Source: Pestalotiopsis fici W106-1
Taxonomy: Eukaryota > Ascomycota > Sordariomycetes > Amphisphaeriales > Sporocadaceae
DNA: 64,000 bases
Direction of reading: 5' to 3'
Assembly: GCF_000516985.1 (NCBI RefSeq)
Contig: NW_006917102.1
Span: forward strand, 2,055,681 to 2,119,680
Shown here: positions 1 through 11,725 of the stretch, piece by piece
Layout of the letters: the number at the start of each line of letters is the position of its first letter
Numbering within the stretch: position 1 is the first letter of the stretch
Position numbers and translations under genes: made by a program
The notes under the pieces: model-generated
Database searches by the model: none
What the model saw: only the letters and a program-made list of their open reading frames with translations
What the model was told of the DNA's origin: nothing

Positions 1-2849
1 CGGTTGTAGTTTGCAAAGACAACCGAACGCTGCTCGAGAGCCGTCGTACCAAGAACTGCCACCTTAGTCGGGGTTTCTCGTTGGCCATTTGCCGCTCCAC
101 CGAACAGAGGTTGCTCCTGAAACATCATCTTCAAGCCTCGCTCGAATGGTCTCGTCTTGTATATGCTTCCGTGATAGAAAACGGCCAGGTTCTCCAACAT
201 GGGGACTCCAGTTAGCTCGCGAGGAGAGTAGGCATCCGAGGACAGCTCCTTGAATCTTTTGATACATTCTTCGACAGACCAATTTTTCACAGATAGTCCC
301 AGGGCAATCATTCCACCAGTTCTGCACAAGTTAGCACACTTGCCTTCATGAAAAGATTTGTAAGGATCATTTACCCGCTTCCGATGATGAGATCAAAGAA
401 TAGCTGTAACGGCAGTCTTGGTCCCAGGACCTTCTTGATAGCTTTGAGCACTTGCAGCTCAACGATACTCCGAACTCCACCGCTGCGTAGAATCAGTATG
501 AACTCGTTCTTATTGTCTTGTTGCATAAAATTGAGCTTACCCGTCTAGGCACAATATTCGGACCCCGGCTCGTGCTGGTTTGATTGGTATAACCCAAGGA
601 GGGTTTGCGATGACATCTTGAACATGAAGCGGGCATCTCGTGATCTCAATCGTCGTTTTCGACGTCTTCTTGCCATAGGTCTTGACACATGGTAGACACA
701 AGATATGGCCGCAGGGCAAGGCACATTCCGGTAGCTCGCGAAGGCATGAGAAGCAAGCAACGTGACTGATGAAGTCTGAAGCATTGCCCAATGACCTGTA
801 GAACTCATTGATGCGTTCCCGGTGTATCAGGCCTGCAACCTGAAGCTCTGTGCGCCCGGGCAGCTTTTCACCCAAGTCAAAGACTGCTGTCTGCAGTTTG
901 AGAAGGTTCTCACGAATGACATGTGCCCAATCACCACCAAAAGTAGTCGCGTCAAAGCTTGACTGGTAACTTCCGTGGCCAATAATGGCACCACGAGAGT
1001 TCTGGTGACCTTTGGGGTTGTGGCCAATCTTCACATTACAACAACGATCCTCTGGCCGTGTCGAGTTCCCTCGCCGGTAAGCACATGGCCAGTGCATGTC
1101 CGCAAATCGATGGAGCGCCGCTATACAGGGTTCGGCGTAAGCATCATCGAGTAGTTGCGCTGCAGTTCCCATGAGACTTTGCCGAACCGCATCAAACATG
1201 ACACACGTGGCAATCATGGGCCCCAACCTGTGGAAGATCTCTTGCGCATTGGTTCGCACTGCTTCATCGGTGGCGCGCTCCTTGATCGACACGGCAAGGC
1301 TTAGTATATTCCCACCAAAGTCCCTGGGAGATGGGCTATACTTCAATGCCTCTTTAACGAAATCAAACGGGGTACTGAGGTCTCGCGTGAAGTGGTCAAA
1401 GGCAGCTTGAAGGTACACCTGTAACCTCTCGGCATTCGCCAACATTCGTACTTGGCGCTTCTGTAGATGTGACGCGGCACACTTTTTCTTGATGAGATCT
1501 GACATTCTACCGGCCTGTTGATCCATAAGCATGTACTGCCCCCGGGCGGGCAGTCGCATCACTGTAACCGAGGCATAATAGCACTGGAGGAGTTCCTCGG
1601 TAGTGGTGATGGGTCTGCCACGGTCGAGCCATGACTGTAGATATTGCTTGAGGGCAGGCTCTCTATAGATGGCGCCCTTGATGTCTGTCATCAGCATGGC
1701 AGTGGCAGTCTCCGGATCCCACTCCCGGTCATCCACGAATTCGCTTGCATTGAACACTATGACAGCGTGAGGAAGGACTGGCTGGTTGAGCGACTTGTCA
1801 ATCGATTCAGCTCCCCACCTGACCAACTTCTCCAGAACTACCGACTCAAAAGCTCTGGTTACGTTAGAATACTGGAGGGCATCTTCTGGAGCTTTGAACA
1901 TGGCACTTACCGAGGGTTGCGAAGGACAAATACTACAACATCACTGAAAGAGTATAGAATTCGGGGATACAATACTGATACAGCATACTCTCTCTTCTGG
2001 GTTTGCGGAGTGTCGGCCCAAACGATCTGTCTTGGAACACTCTTCCTCATTTTCCTGTTTCTGACCTCTTCTAGGCGGGCCTTTGAGGTCCCGGCAAAGG
2101 TGTCGAGTGACCCTTGCTCTTCGGTTTGATAGCGCAATGCTTTTGGTAGCATCTCGCCACCGTTCAAACCTTCGCAGTCGGCCAGGAGCAGAGGAGTATC
2201 ACTGTAGTATGTCGACGGCTCTGGGTAGAGGTGTACATCACCCGTTGTTGGTAGTCGATCATAACCAGAGGACGTTACTGGGGTGCGATAGTAGCCCCCA
2301 ACGGGCGATCCAATATCGTGCCGATCAATGAGCATTTTGACGAGGGAGCTCTTCCCAGCGCCTGTACAGAGTCAGCCGAAATTCTACCCTTTTCTTCTCC
2401 TGGACGCGGTCCACAATACCTGTCTCGCCAATAAAGGTCACCAACTGCGGGTATCGCTCCATGGCAACCTCCCTGGCGTGGCTCTCGCCCATGACGGTGG
2501 AAAACCGTCCATAGTCCTGAAAGACGGGATGACCCGATGTGTCGCGTCCATAACCAAACCAAGCCGTCTCCTCATCATCTAGCAATTCTTGTTGATGATC
2601 AGCCTCGGAGCGGATAGGCTCAAAGATCTGGCGCAGGCGATGCACCACCTCCGGATTGGCCTTCTCGTGTGGTTTTCCACCCCACCCTACGGCACCTGGA
2701 GCGTGCAGAATCCATGCAGACCAGCATTCATCGCAAAACCACAGATTATTGCACTGAACACATGAATACCTTTTCTTGGAAACGGAGCGACACGTCTGGC
2801 AAGGCTGCGAGCCGACGCCAGGGACCATGCCGATATGCTCTGCGGCCAT
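1..2849 (-). CDS. Zinc finger-GTPase-RING-patatin protein (C-terminus beyond window)
   Basis: Likely a patatin-type lipid acyl hydrolase fused to regulatory modules. Exons on the minus strand are 2849-2420, 2361-1911, 1854-541, 482-375 and 321 to beyond base 1; all four introns are GT-AG and 53-58 nt long. Order of modules: a B-box/ZZ-like Cys cluster at about residues 17-43 (CxxC...CxxC...CxxC); a P-loop GTPase-like domain with GETGAGKS restored across the first intron at about residue 140 and a DCEG motif further on; a long helical region; a RING-type finger near residues 659-700 (CFSC, CGH, CLPC); then patatin beginning with LDGGGVRS, the oxyanion-hole glycines. The nucleophile elbow reads GSGTGG instead of GTSTGG, so the usual catalytic serine is glycine. 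The catalytic aspartate lies outside the window. The start is the first ATG before the zinc finger. Multi-domain patatins of this kind are common in filamentous fungi; the substrate is unknown. Confidence 0.85.
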
Positions 2850-4748
2850 GGCGCCGAGAGAGGGAGTATCGTAAACGGTTCACAGAAGTCTATGGCCAGT
2901 ATGCGATGGCGGAAATATTAAACGCTTAAAAGTATGTGTGGGTGAGAAAGAGTGTGATCGCGACACCTCCCTCGGGGGTGAGCAGCGGCAGCAAGGCAAT
3001 TGTGAGGTACTGCACGTTGTTCGTGATGGAAGGTTTACGAGTCTCCCCGCTTACTGATACCTACAGCCGCATTGCGCGCACGCGCGGAGGGTTCGAGGCT
3101 GTCGGTGCCGCTTGCGTACATTATACATAGGGTGCATGAGGAGACAGAGAGATGTCAGGCATCCTCCGCCATCACCGTCCAATAATAGAGCGGCTGCCGC
3201 GCCACTGGTCAGCTCAATCCTACGTCGGGGATTGCAGGCCTGCAAAGTACAAGCACAAGACAGACTGCCCCAGTGGGTCGGAGGGGATGCGTTTGTATGG
3301 CCATCAAGCATCGAAAAACGACCACTATGGGTCCCGGTTGGTCAACCCGAAAGCTCCAGACGTGATGAGCAGCAGCAGCTCTCACATGTCTGTCAGACTG
3401 TGTGCTCACTCATCTCGGACAAGCGGCATGATGTTTCTGCTTGAATGCGACGAGACGCGACGAGACAGATAGACACACACAGAGACAGACAGACATGCAG
3501 ATAGACGATCTCTTGCCACTCCATCCACCGTATCGCATCGCCTTGGTCAGACGGACGCACGCCCAGCAGGACTAGTCAGGTCGTACAAGAAAAAAAAAAG
3601 ATGACTGTCGCGTACGTCTTGGTATTACATAGTAGTATGTAGACCCAGAAATCCTTCCAATCCTAATGGGCCTTGATTGCGCTGCAGGAACGGGGACGGA
3701 GCGGCAGTTGGGAAATTGGACACCGATTCGCCGAGGACAAGTCGTTTCTACCTCTCCAAATTGGCCCGCAGATGGCTTGCGTGACCTGACTTGCCTGAGC
3801 ATACCCTCCATGTGGTCCTTTGGGTAGAAGCGAATTGCCTATAAATTGATTGACTGGCTGATGGCCCGGTTGGAAGCCTCTGGCACCCAATGGAAAGGCT
3901 GAGGGGTTGAAAAGCACTCATCTTATACTCGGGGCAGCTGAACATGGACTTCCGAAGGCCCATCGTCTTCCGATGGTTATTGGAAGCTTTACGGGGGTGT
4001 GCCCTGGTCGGGCGCTTGCATCTCTGCCCTTTACTCAGATCGTGTTGATTGATGATGCCCTGGTTGGGTTTAGCCTGAGCGCAACGGTTCCTAACCTCCT
4101 AAGAGTCTAGGACCATTCACTCCAGTAATTACCACACGGTCCTCACCTACTGTACCATAACGGGACCTGGCGGGATGGATGTCAGTGCACTCGTACACCC
4201 CTGGCATTGGTGGGCGGCTGAATTGGTGGGTTGAACAAAGCGCTGGACCGGATTTGGTGTTTGCACTGAGTGGCCCGACTCACTTTGGTTTGGGTAGCAA
4301 CCCTCTTATTCATACAAGACCTCAATATTCACTTAAGAGAGCCAATGCAACAATCCGTACTAGGCATAAGCCCGACTCGGCTGGCTTGAATTTTCGGGCC
4401 TAAAATTCAGTTAGTAATCCACTATTTTACTGGCAACTGGCTACAGATATTCACATTAGAATTGGACGGGGCTCCGAATTTCCATGCGACGAACCATATA
4501 CAACGCTGGACGATAATGGAACGCTTCTGCGCTGCTGGTGCTGGATGAGTGGGCCTATTCAATCCTTCAAGTCTTGCTTTCCCAAGTTGTCTTTTGAGAG
4601 AGAGAAAGACCCAACAATCTTGGCGGCCCGCGGTTTCAAACTCAGCGTCTCAACAGGCGTCCAAGCACCAAAAATCATCTTCCCAAAATACTCAAAGGAG
4701 CAATAGCAAAGAAAATCTCGGCGGGCATCGCCCAGGACAGACGTGAAA
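2850..4748. other. Intergenic region, 1.9 kb
   Basis: Divergent promoter between the patatin-type gene and the ataxin-10 homologue. I see no credible gene: the open frames are short, overlap on both strands and show no family resemblance. An irregular CAGA/GACA-rich stretch lies at about 3455-3510 and a short poly-A run at 3590-3599. Confidence 0.6.
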
Positions 4749-7679
4749 ATGGCTGCGAATGGAGACTTTGATACGGACCCTCCCCAGGCCTGGAAGAAGG
4801 ATTCCATCGAGGAGCGCAGCTTCGGTGCCGGTTTGATATGTCTGGAAGGCCACTACACACAGTCCCCGGTCATGGGCCCATCAACCACTGCCAAGGTCAT
4901 GGCTGTCATCTCCAGAACTCTTGAAAAGACGCATACATTCAAGGATGTCCGGTATGTTCCATTGGTCCCATGTCACTTGAATGAACCTGACTGATATTTT
5001 GTGCGCAGTGAACTTCTATCAAGGAATCTGAAGATATGGATCTGGCTTCGCCGGGCCATTTCCGCAGCCATATGCGACCTCAATGAAAAGTCGCTGGGTG
5101 TTCGTTCAGAGCCATTTGTGCCGACAAAATTCATAGACATCACCGCACCCCAAATCATGGCCTTGATCATGAAGAACTACGCGCCTTTAAAGGAAGCTCT
5201 GCAAATGCTTAATAAGCTGATGCACATTGCTCGCAATTTGTTGGTCACAACTTACCCCGAAGTTCCTCAAGACTTGTCTGCTGCCGTAAACTTCGATCAT
5301 GAGGTGTACGAAGCCATTTGTCTCTGCGTCAACGTTACCAGCAAGGGCATAGATGGCGAGATGCCCGAGGACGATGCATCTAGAGCCAAGTGTAGCGAGA
5401 TCCAGGAGCTATGTGAGTCTGGAATCTGCAACTGTCAATGGATCACCAACTTGAACTAACTTGGTTTGTAGACAAAAAGGTCTTGGTGACTTCTTTACAA
5501 CAGGCACATAATTGGATCGCCAAGAATGACCGCAACAAGATGGCCTTCTGGTTCCGTGTTTTGATTGAATCCCCCGACGTTGACAACAACCACGCACCCG
5601 AGGATCGGCACGAGTCTGTTATGCAATACTTGGGCCCCCGGAGTCTATCTCTCCGGACAGAGATTGCGAATTGGCTGGAGCGGAATTCAGATAGATGCGA
5701 GACTGCCACGGCTATTTGCAAGGAATATCTAGAAGCACAAGACGAATCCGACAAGAACCAATGGTTCCCGCAAAGTCAACAGCTCGCAAATAAAGCGAAC
5801 ATTCATCAAGATGCAGCACAAGCTATCTCGGAATGGCATCCAGAAGTAACGGATAGTGTGGAGCGAGATCGTCTGTATGGTCGAGTATCTCATGAATTGG
5901 ATGAGTGGTGGGAGATGACGCGCTTGCCCAACAGCAAGGACCAGAGCCTGAAGATGTGGCCGCTGGATTTTGTTCCTGAAAGAATAAAGCAGTGCGAGGC
6001 GAATCTCATGCAGCGCTATGCCACAACAGACGCGCCTGAGGATCCAGAAGACGATCTTGATCACCCTGAAGGTGAGACCAACAACCAAGCCGATTGGCAA
6101 AATCAGCCTGCTCCGGCGAGCACCAACTATGCACCAGAATACGACGAATACGAGGAAGATGCGGATGATGACGATTCGTACGGGGAAGGTCCAATGACTG
6201 GCCTCCTCACTGAGGTCCCCAACGTCCTCGATCCCAAGCAGATAGAGGCTTTGCACATGATTGTCAAGTCATGCATACTTGAATCGGCAGGTACAGGACT
6301 AACGCCACATGGAGAAAGCCTTCAACACACTAGATGCAAGATTCTTCTGGCGACCGACTGTGGCAAGAATCTGCTCAGAGAAATGCTCGTCTTCATAGCT
6401 GTGTGGGAAAAGGAAGAGCAGTCACTTATTTTCCAGATCAGCAGCCAGATTGTACAAGCCATACACGAGAGCTCGTTGATTCCCTACGCCTGGGAGGCAC
6501 TGCGAAGCCCCAAAGATATTATCTCACCGGCACAAACCGTTCTCCTTCGTCTGATCACCTACCTTTCGCGCACAGCTTTCTACCCTCCAAAAGACTACAA
6601 CCCTCGACCATTAACCGACGGTACTCCACCACCTTCAGAAGAGCTTCGCCTGGCCAAGATGCTCAATTTCCTCTACGGCGTTTTCAGGAGTCGCATTGTA
6701 CCGGAATGCGTTGCGCTCATGCAGATCCAAGCAGATGTTCGCAAGGGAAATCTGGACCCTGCAGACTTCCCAGTCGACACGTGGGACTTGGAGCGTGCCA
6801 AGGATGGTCTGGTGCAGTATCTCGACTTTCTCTACACGATTGCCGATATTCACCCTTTGCGGCAACATCTTATCGAGTACGAGGCTGTCTATGAGCTGAT
6901 TAAGCTTCTTGAAGGCCTCGACGAAGGCGTAGAGAAGATCCCGCTCATTGATGGGCGCCGTAACCCTCAGGTGCCAGCACAACAGCCGGCCGCGTACCAA
7001 ACTAATCCACAGCCGCCGCCGCCGCCGCCTCCTCCCCTGACAGAACCACCGTATGAATTTCCCTGGTCTGGTATCAAGGGACAATTGCTCTCAATTTTGG
7101 CAGCTCTGTTGCAGCCACCACCCGGTCAATCCTCACCCGGCAACCCCACAGTACAATTACAGATTGTGCAACATAATGGAATAGTTGCGCTCTTAAACTG
7201 CTGCCTATACGATGACAATAATCGCTTTTGTCGTGAGCGCGTGCAGCTATGTCTGAAGTGGTTGATGGACGGTTCTCCAGACGCCAGTGCGTTTTGTAAG
7301 TAATCCATGACGCCGTACCATTTACACTGCTTCAAGCAAAGTGATAAGCTGACCGAACCACCACCACGCAGTACAAAACCTCGTTGCCGCCAATCCTGGA
7401 CCCATGGCACGCCCCTCAGCAGACGCAGGACCAGAGACGCATAGTGTACGGGTCGATGGAGTAGGGGGCGATGTGCGAGTACAAGTTAGAAGCTCGAGCG
7501 CACCAGTGGGAGAAGATGCTGGTGTTGCAGGGCTTGTGCCTGGGGCGACCGCTGTCCCAAGGGTAAACAGAGGAGATGCGCTGATGAGCGATATCATGGC
7601 CCTGACGAGGGCAGACGATCCAAACAAGATTCCACAAAATCTGGAGGGTGACGAAACCGAAGATGATGACTTTATGTAA
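4749..7679 (+). CDS. Ataxin-10 domain protein, Ctr86-like
   Basis: Helical-repeat (armadillo-type) protein of 912 residues, homologous to ataxin-10 and to yeast copper transport protein 86. Exons are 4749-4951, 5009-5412, 5472-7295 and 7372-7679; all introns are GT-AG and the sum is in frame. The diagnostic ataxin-10 C-terminal domain is at about residues 765-815 (GIVALLNCC, YDDNNRFCRERVQ, FLQNLVAAN). The middle holds a very acidic linker (EYDEYEEDADDDD near 6135-6180) and a run of prolines from a GCC/CCG repeat at 7013-7035, just ahead of the domain. The start is the ATG at 4749; a GTG six bases upstream is in frame but not expected. In yeast the homologue is essential, and animal ataxin-10 acts in cytokinesis and signalling; the fungal role is not clear. 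Confidence 0.88.
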
Positions 7680-8356
7680 TTAGAAAAGATGCTACTTTGT
7701 GGTCATTGCCTTGGGGAGTTTACCACCAGGCATTGAACGAATCGATCAAGCATGATACCTCCAGGTTGTAGGCAGAATCTTGTACTTGGCAGCTGACGTG
7801 GCATTCGTCCAGCTAGATGTAAAATGAAGTTCTTAAAGAAGAAAAAGAGGAAAAAATGAGAAGACATTGTTAGGTGGCAAGGGGCAATACATGTATAATA
7901 ATTGTGGAGCACCAACCCAACATCATCAGCAGGCACCAATGGCAGAACGGTACAATCAATCTTTCAACATGATCTCTTGCGTCGATGAACGAGACATAAC
8001 CATGAGAATTGACAGTGATATGACCTACGATCAATTATTCATTTTCAGCTGCAAACACGAGCATAATGCGGTTCAAAACCAACTAAGCTAAATGTAGCGA
8101 GCAACGTGGGGCTTGAGGTTGCACCGCCACACAAGCCGCTGGATACATTGGATGGATGGCTTATTTACGCCACAGATGCTCAGTCTCAAGGCTCAGGCCT
8201 CCTTGTCAAGCTCATCGTCGGTCTGAGCGGATTGCCGTAATTGTCCATCAACAAAAAGGCCAACAGCCTCACCTCATTTTCTCGTCAGATCTTCTTGTCC
8301 GTTAGTACATCTTAGCACTTGGTGCGCAAATCCAACCTCGTGTCACCTTTGTCATC
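7680..8356. other. Intergenic region, 0.7 kb
   Basis: 3' flank of the ataxin-10 homologue and promoter of the zinc-knuckle gene. I see no gene or clear site. Confidence 0.6.
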
Positions 8357-9306
8357 ATGTATCGACGGGGTCCTGCCAAAAGTATCCCTTCAGCGGTCAA
8401 ATGCCAAAAGTGTTTGAAAAATGATGAGTAGCCCCATCAATTTTTGCAAGGTATTTCTGCTGACTTTAAACCTACGCCACTACTCTTATCAATGCACAGC
8501 TAACGTGCAAGACCGGCCGTACATTGCTCGTCCATCACGATCGCAGCAACTCTCCAATCCCAAGCTGGTGCCAAAACTAACCGAAGCCGTACCACCCGAG
8601 CTTCAGAAGAAGTACACATCCATACCTATGTCGTCTGACCTGACGTTGACCAGCTAACTTTAATCTTCGCAGGGAGGGAGTCGCCGACCAGCAGCTGGCA
8701 AAGCTCGAGGCTGAACGTGCAAGAAAAAGAGAGCTTGAACGTGATGAAGATGACAATGATTTGTCTGGAGCCCCAGCTCATCGCAAGAGATCAGAATCTT
8801 ATGATTCGGTCTCGACTGTCTCTACCTCAAGGAGCTTGTCCAGATCACCCAGGCCATCGGCGGCTGCAAAAAGACCCCACGACTCCAGAAGCCCTTCGCC
8901 TGTGCGACAACGACCTCGCAGGTCATCCTCATCGGGTAGTGGTTATGATTCAAGGCGCTCGGTAAGTCCCGCACGTCAATATGGTGGCGACGCCCATGAG
9001 CGTCCCTACAGCCGAGACTCTGGATCTCCCCAGCGCCATCATCCAGGAGGCAGACATCATCGAGGCACACGTGATTATGCGGACAAAGTACCAAACAGGA
9101 GGTCGTGGAGCCAGTCCCCATCTCCAGCCGGTCAGCGTCAGTATCGTTCAAGATCTCCTCGTTCTGGACGAGCAGCGGATGCGCCACAAGGTCAACAACC
9201 GAGACGCCGACAAGGACGTGGCGAATACTCGCCACCCCGCGAGCGAAGCTTGAGCCCCTTCTCGAGAAGACAGGCGTTGACGCAATCTATGAGCAAGGGC
9301 CATTGA
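8357..9306 (+). CDS. Zinc-knuckle (ZCCHC10-like), Arg/Ser-rich protein
   Basis: Putative RNA-associated nuclear protein of 278 residues. Exons are 8357-8423, 8476-8611 and 8673-9306. A single CCHC knuckle has ligands C16, C19, H24 and C29. Then come a conserved stretch (RPSRSQQLSNPKLVPKL), a charged helix (LAKLEAERARKRELE) and a C-terminal half dense in RS/SP dipeptides like splicing-related SR proteins. The first intron has no GT donor or AG acceptor that keeps the knuckle. An AT-AC intron at 8424-8475 restores KNGHYSYQC and makes the total length divisible by three. The second intron is ordinary GT-AG. Known members are ZCCHC10-type proteins; the exact function is not established. Confidence 0.8.
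8424..8475 (+). other. AT-AC intron in the zinc-knuckle gene
   Basis: The 52 nt begin ATGAGT, contain a CTGAC branch-like site at 8460-8464 and end CCTAC. Splicing joins G at 8423 to GC at 8476-8477, giving the Gly of the Gly-His pair that zinc knuckles usually carry. The 5' end looks like a normal GTGAGT donor with the first base changed to A, paired with a terminal C, which fits a U2-type rather than a U12-type AT-AC intron. Confidence 0.7.
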
Positions 9307-11725
9307 GTCATGGCCCTGCGGTCAAGACAACATGTACGGGCATTCCGCCGCCATTGAAACAACTGGTCGAAGCAGCGTGTACGAAATAAGCCACGTCAAA
9401 AAGCAATGGTAGCCACTACAGACTTTGGGAGTATGGCATCAGCCTTCGGATTTCACTCTACATACGAACGATGGGCCCTGTCCTTGGACCCGTCATGCTT
9501 CAACGACGGAAAAGCAACGACCATATCCCTTGATCTGGCGGGCACCACGGTTTTCCAATTGTCCCCCTGCAAGTGACTTGCTTCAGTGAACCAATCACAC
9601 TATAATAAATCAGGGCTATACCTCAAAATCGTGACAATTGCAGCAAAATAATACAAATTTTATATCGATCGAATCTTTACGATTACGAGACTTATTATCT
9701 AAATTTTTATATTTTTCGATTGGTTTTTGATACCGTGGTATCTCGAGAACAAAATACTATTTTCCGGGAGTACGGTATATAATTGGTGAAAAAAAGCGGT
9801 TCCCCTCTGGTTTGGTGGCTTGGCTGTACCAAAACCTGCCTTATTTGGGAACCGTGGTGCCCGCCAGATCAAGGGATAGTTTGAACATGACGACCAAGCA
9901 TGATATTGAAACGACATGATTGGATTGCATCTGAGGAGAGGAGAAACAGCATTTCCACGACCATGGTTTTGTGTCTGCCACGAGCGCTCATCAAAAGTTC
10001 ATTTCGTTTCGGGAGCTGGACCTAGCATCAGCAGCTCAGGCAAATCAGGGCAGTCGAATGGGAACGATCTGTCGAACCAACAAAACAAGCGATCTCATAT
10101 TGACCGGGAACACCCTGATCATCCAGGCAGAGTAAACACCGCAAGCGATACCTCAATAAGCTCTTCTACTAGAGTTTTTCATGAGGTGTGGCCTCACCGA
10201 TCATCTTGAAGAGAAAAGGGGTGCAGGACGAAGGCCATTGATTGGAATCATGAGGCCCCCTGGCCAGTCTCGGTACGCGCTGAGTAGGCGCTCCGCTCGC
10301 AGCTCTTACTCAGTGTCGGTCAATTTAGGGTTGCATACGTAGAATAGTCCCCTTGCCAATAAAGAATTAAAAATATCTTTTCCTGGTCAGGTTCGATGGA
10401 GGCTCTGCAGATTGAGGAGCATTCTAAAACTGACAGCGTATGTGTATGCAGGTCAACAAGCGAGGTGTGTACCATGTATGCGCCCTGTTGACTCTTTTCA
10501 GTGACCGTTTCTTTCCCCATCAGAGGTTTGTCCCACCTCCTTGAGACAGGGTCCAGGTTGGCTTTGGCCCCTGGAGGTTCAGTGTGCCTTTTGGTCCTCG
10601 GATTTCCCCACCAAGATTCGGACGTCTGTGCGGGCGGGGTCGAGTCGACAGCAGTGGGACGCTTTTTTTTTTTTTTTTTTTTCAATTTATCTTGTCATTG
10701 AGTATCAACCAAAGCCGCCGACACGACAACATGTCCAAGCATTTGTCCACCAGTAATTTGGATGGGAGTTACCGTTACGATGCTAAATGATACATAGTAG
10801 TATCAGGCAATTTTAAATGCTGGGCAGACTCCAATGTCTTCAAGCTTTTTTTTTTTTCCCTCGGAAGATCTACCAGTGGACGCATCGTCCCTTAGTTCGA
10901 TGTGTTTAATCTAGGTCTCCAATGTTCTGCGGCTGAATCAATGTTTACGTGCAGATGTCAAGCTAGACATTCAACGCTCCAGTTCATCCCTTTTGCCTAT
11001 GTTTTTTTCATCGCGGCTCACTCGGTCCTGCAGATGGATCTGAGTTGCAGGCAAAATGCTCTCTCTCTGTCTTGGCCGTCCAAAAAATGCTCGGGAGTGA
11101 CTTTACCACGTCTCAATGGGATGTGACGTCTCAAGTTTCAGCTGAAACAAGCCGAGCAGGGCCTCCATGACTGCCTCCAGGGTGCCCGGCCTCGACTCAA
11201 CCCAATCATGGATCCGGATCATGTTCGGAATTAGCTGCTTATGGATAGATCTCGAACATGCCCATGTGAATCCACCGTTTGAGACCGCTAGGAGTAGGCC
11301 CTCATTACTTTCCATGTACTCGGTGCACTCAGTAGGCACGGCTCCAGGCCTTTGCCACGATGCATGTCTGTCTATCTGTCTGTCATCAGGTAGTATTCTA
11401 TCATCCAAGGAGGTTTAGGTCTGTAGGTCCGGGAGGCAGTCGAGCCACCCGTTGCAGACAGCGCGATCATCAAGCAGCTTGTCAGAAGCGATCCCATGAT
11501 AGCTGTTTCCTTCTATTGCGCCGTGCTTGTAGCCCCCCCTTACCTTTCTCTCAACACTGCCCCAGCCTGGCTTGAATGTGATGGCATCGTCGGATATGTC
11601 GTTGTGATGTTTACACTTCTCATTATGTTTCTTTCATCTTGACTCCTATAATCCAACATACCCATTGACTGGGTCTTTGTCTTCTCTTCTCGGCCGCTGG
11701 ACGCCGGTGAGTCGGTCGCGCCGTC
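9307..11725. other. Intergenic region, 2.4 kb, with one MITE-like element
   Basis: Apart from the inverted-repeat element at 9524-9878, this region shows a 20-base poly-T run near 10663-10682 and a shorter one near 10846-10858. Open frames such as 9916-10209 have no recognisable protein features. The last few hundred bases are the promoter of the large membrane-protein gene. Confidence 0.55.
9524..9878. mobile_element. MITE-like element with 29 bp terminal inverted repeats
   Basis: A perfect 29-base inverted repeat, starting TATCCCTTGATC at 9524-9552 and its complement at 9850-9878, bounds 355 bp. The outermost TA on each side is consistent with a TA target-site duplication and 27 bp repeats, as in Tc1/mariner/pogo-type elements. 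The interior is AT-rich, contains a small palindrome (GATACCGTGGTATC) near 9729-9742 and has no transposase frame, so the element would be non-autonomous. Confidence 0.75.

Noticed and set aside
3112..3472. Overlapping open frames on both strands
   Set aside because: All are under 115 codons, mutually exclusive and without protein features.
8421..8657. Alternative start for the zinc-knuckle protein at 8421
   Set aside because: It would drop the first half of the knuckle and add a non-conserved leader; the upstream ATG at 8357 with an AT-AC intron explains the knuckle fully.
9916..10209. 97-codon open frame
   Set aside because: No family resemblance, low-complexity Ser-rich end, no start context or intron partner.
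10663..10682. Poly-T run as a retroelement tail
   Set aside because: No reverse-transcriptase frame, target duplication or element body next to it.
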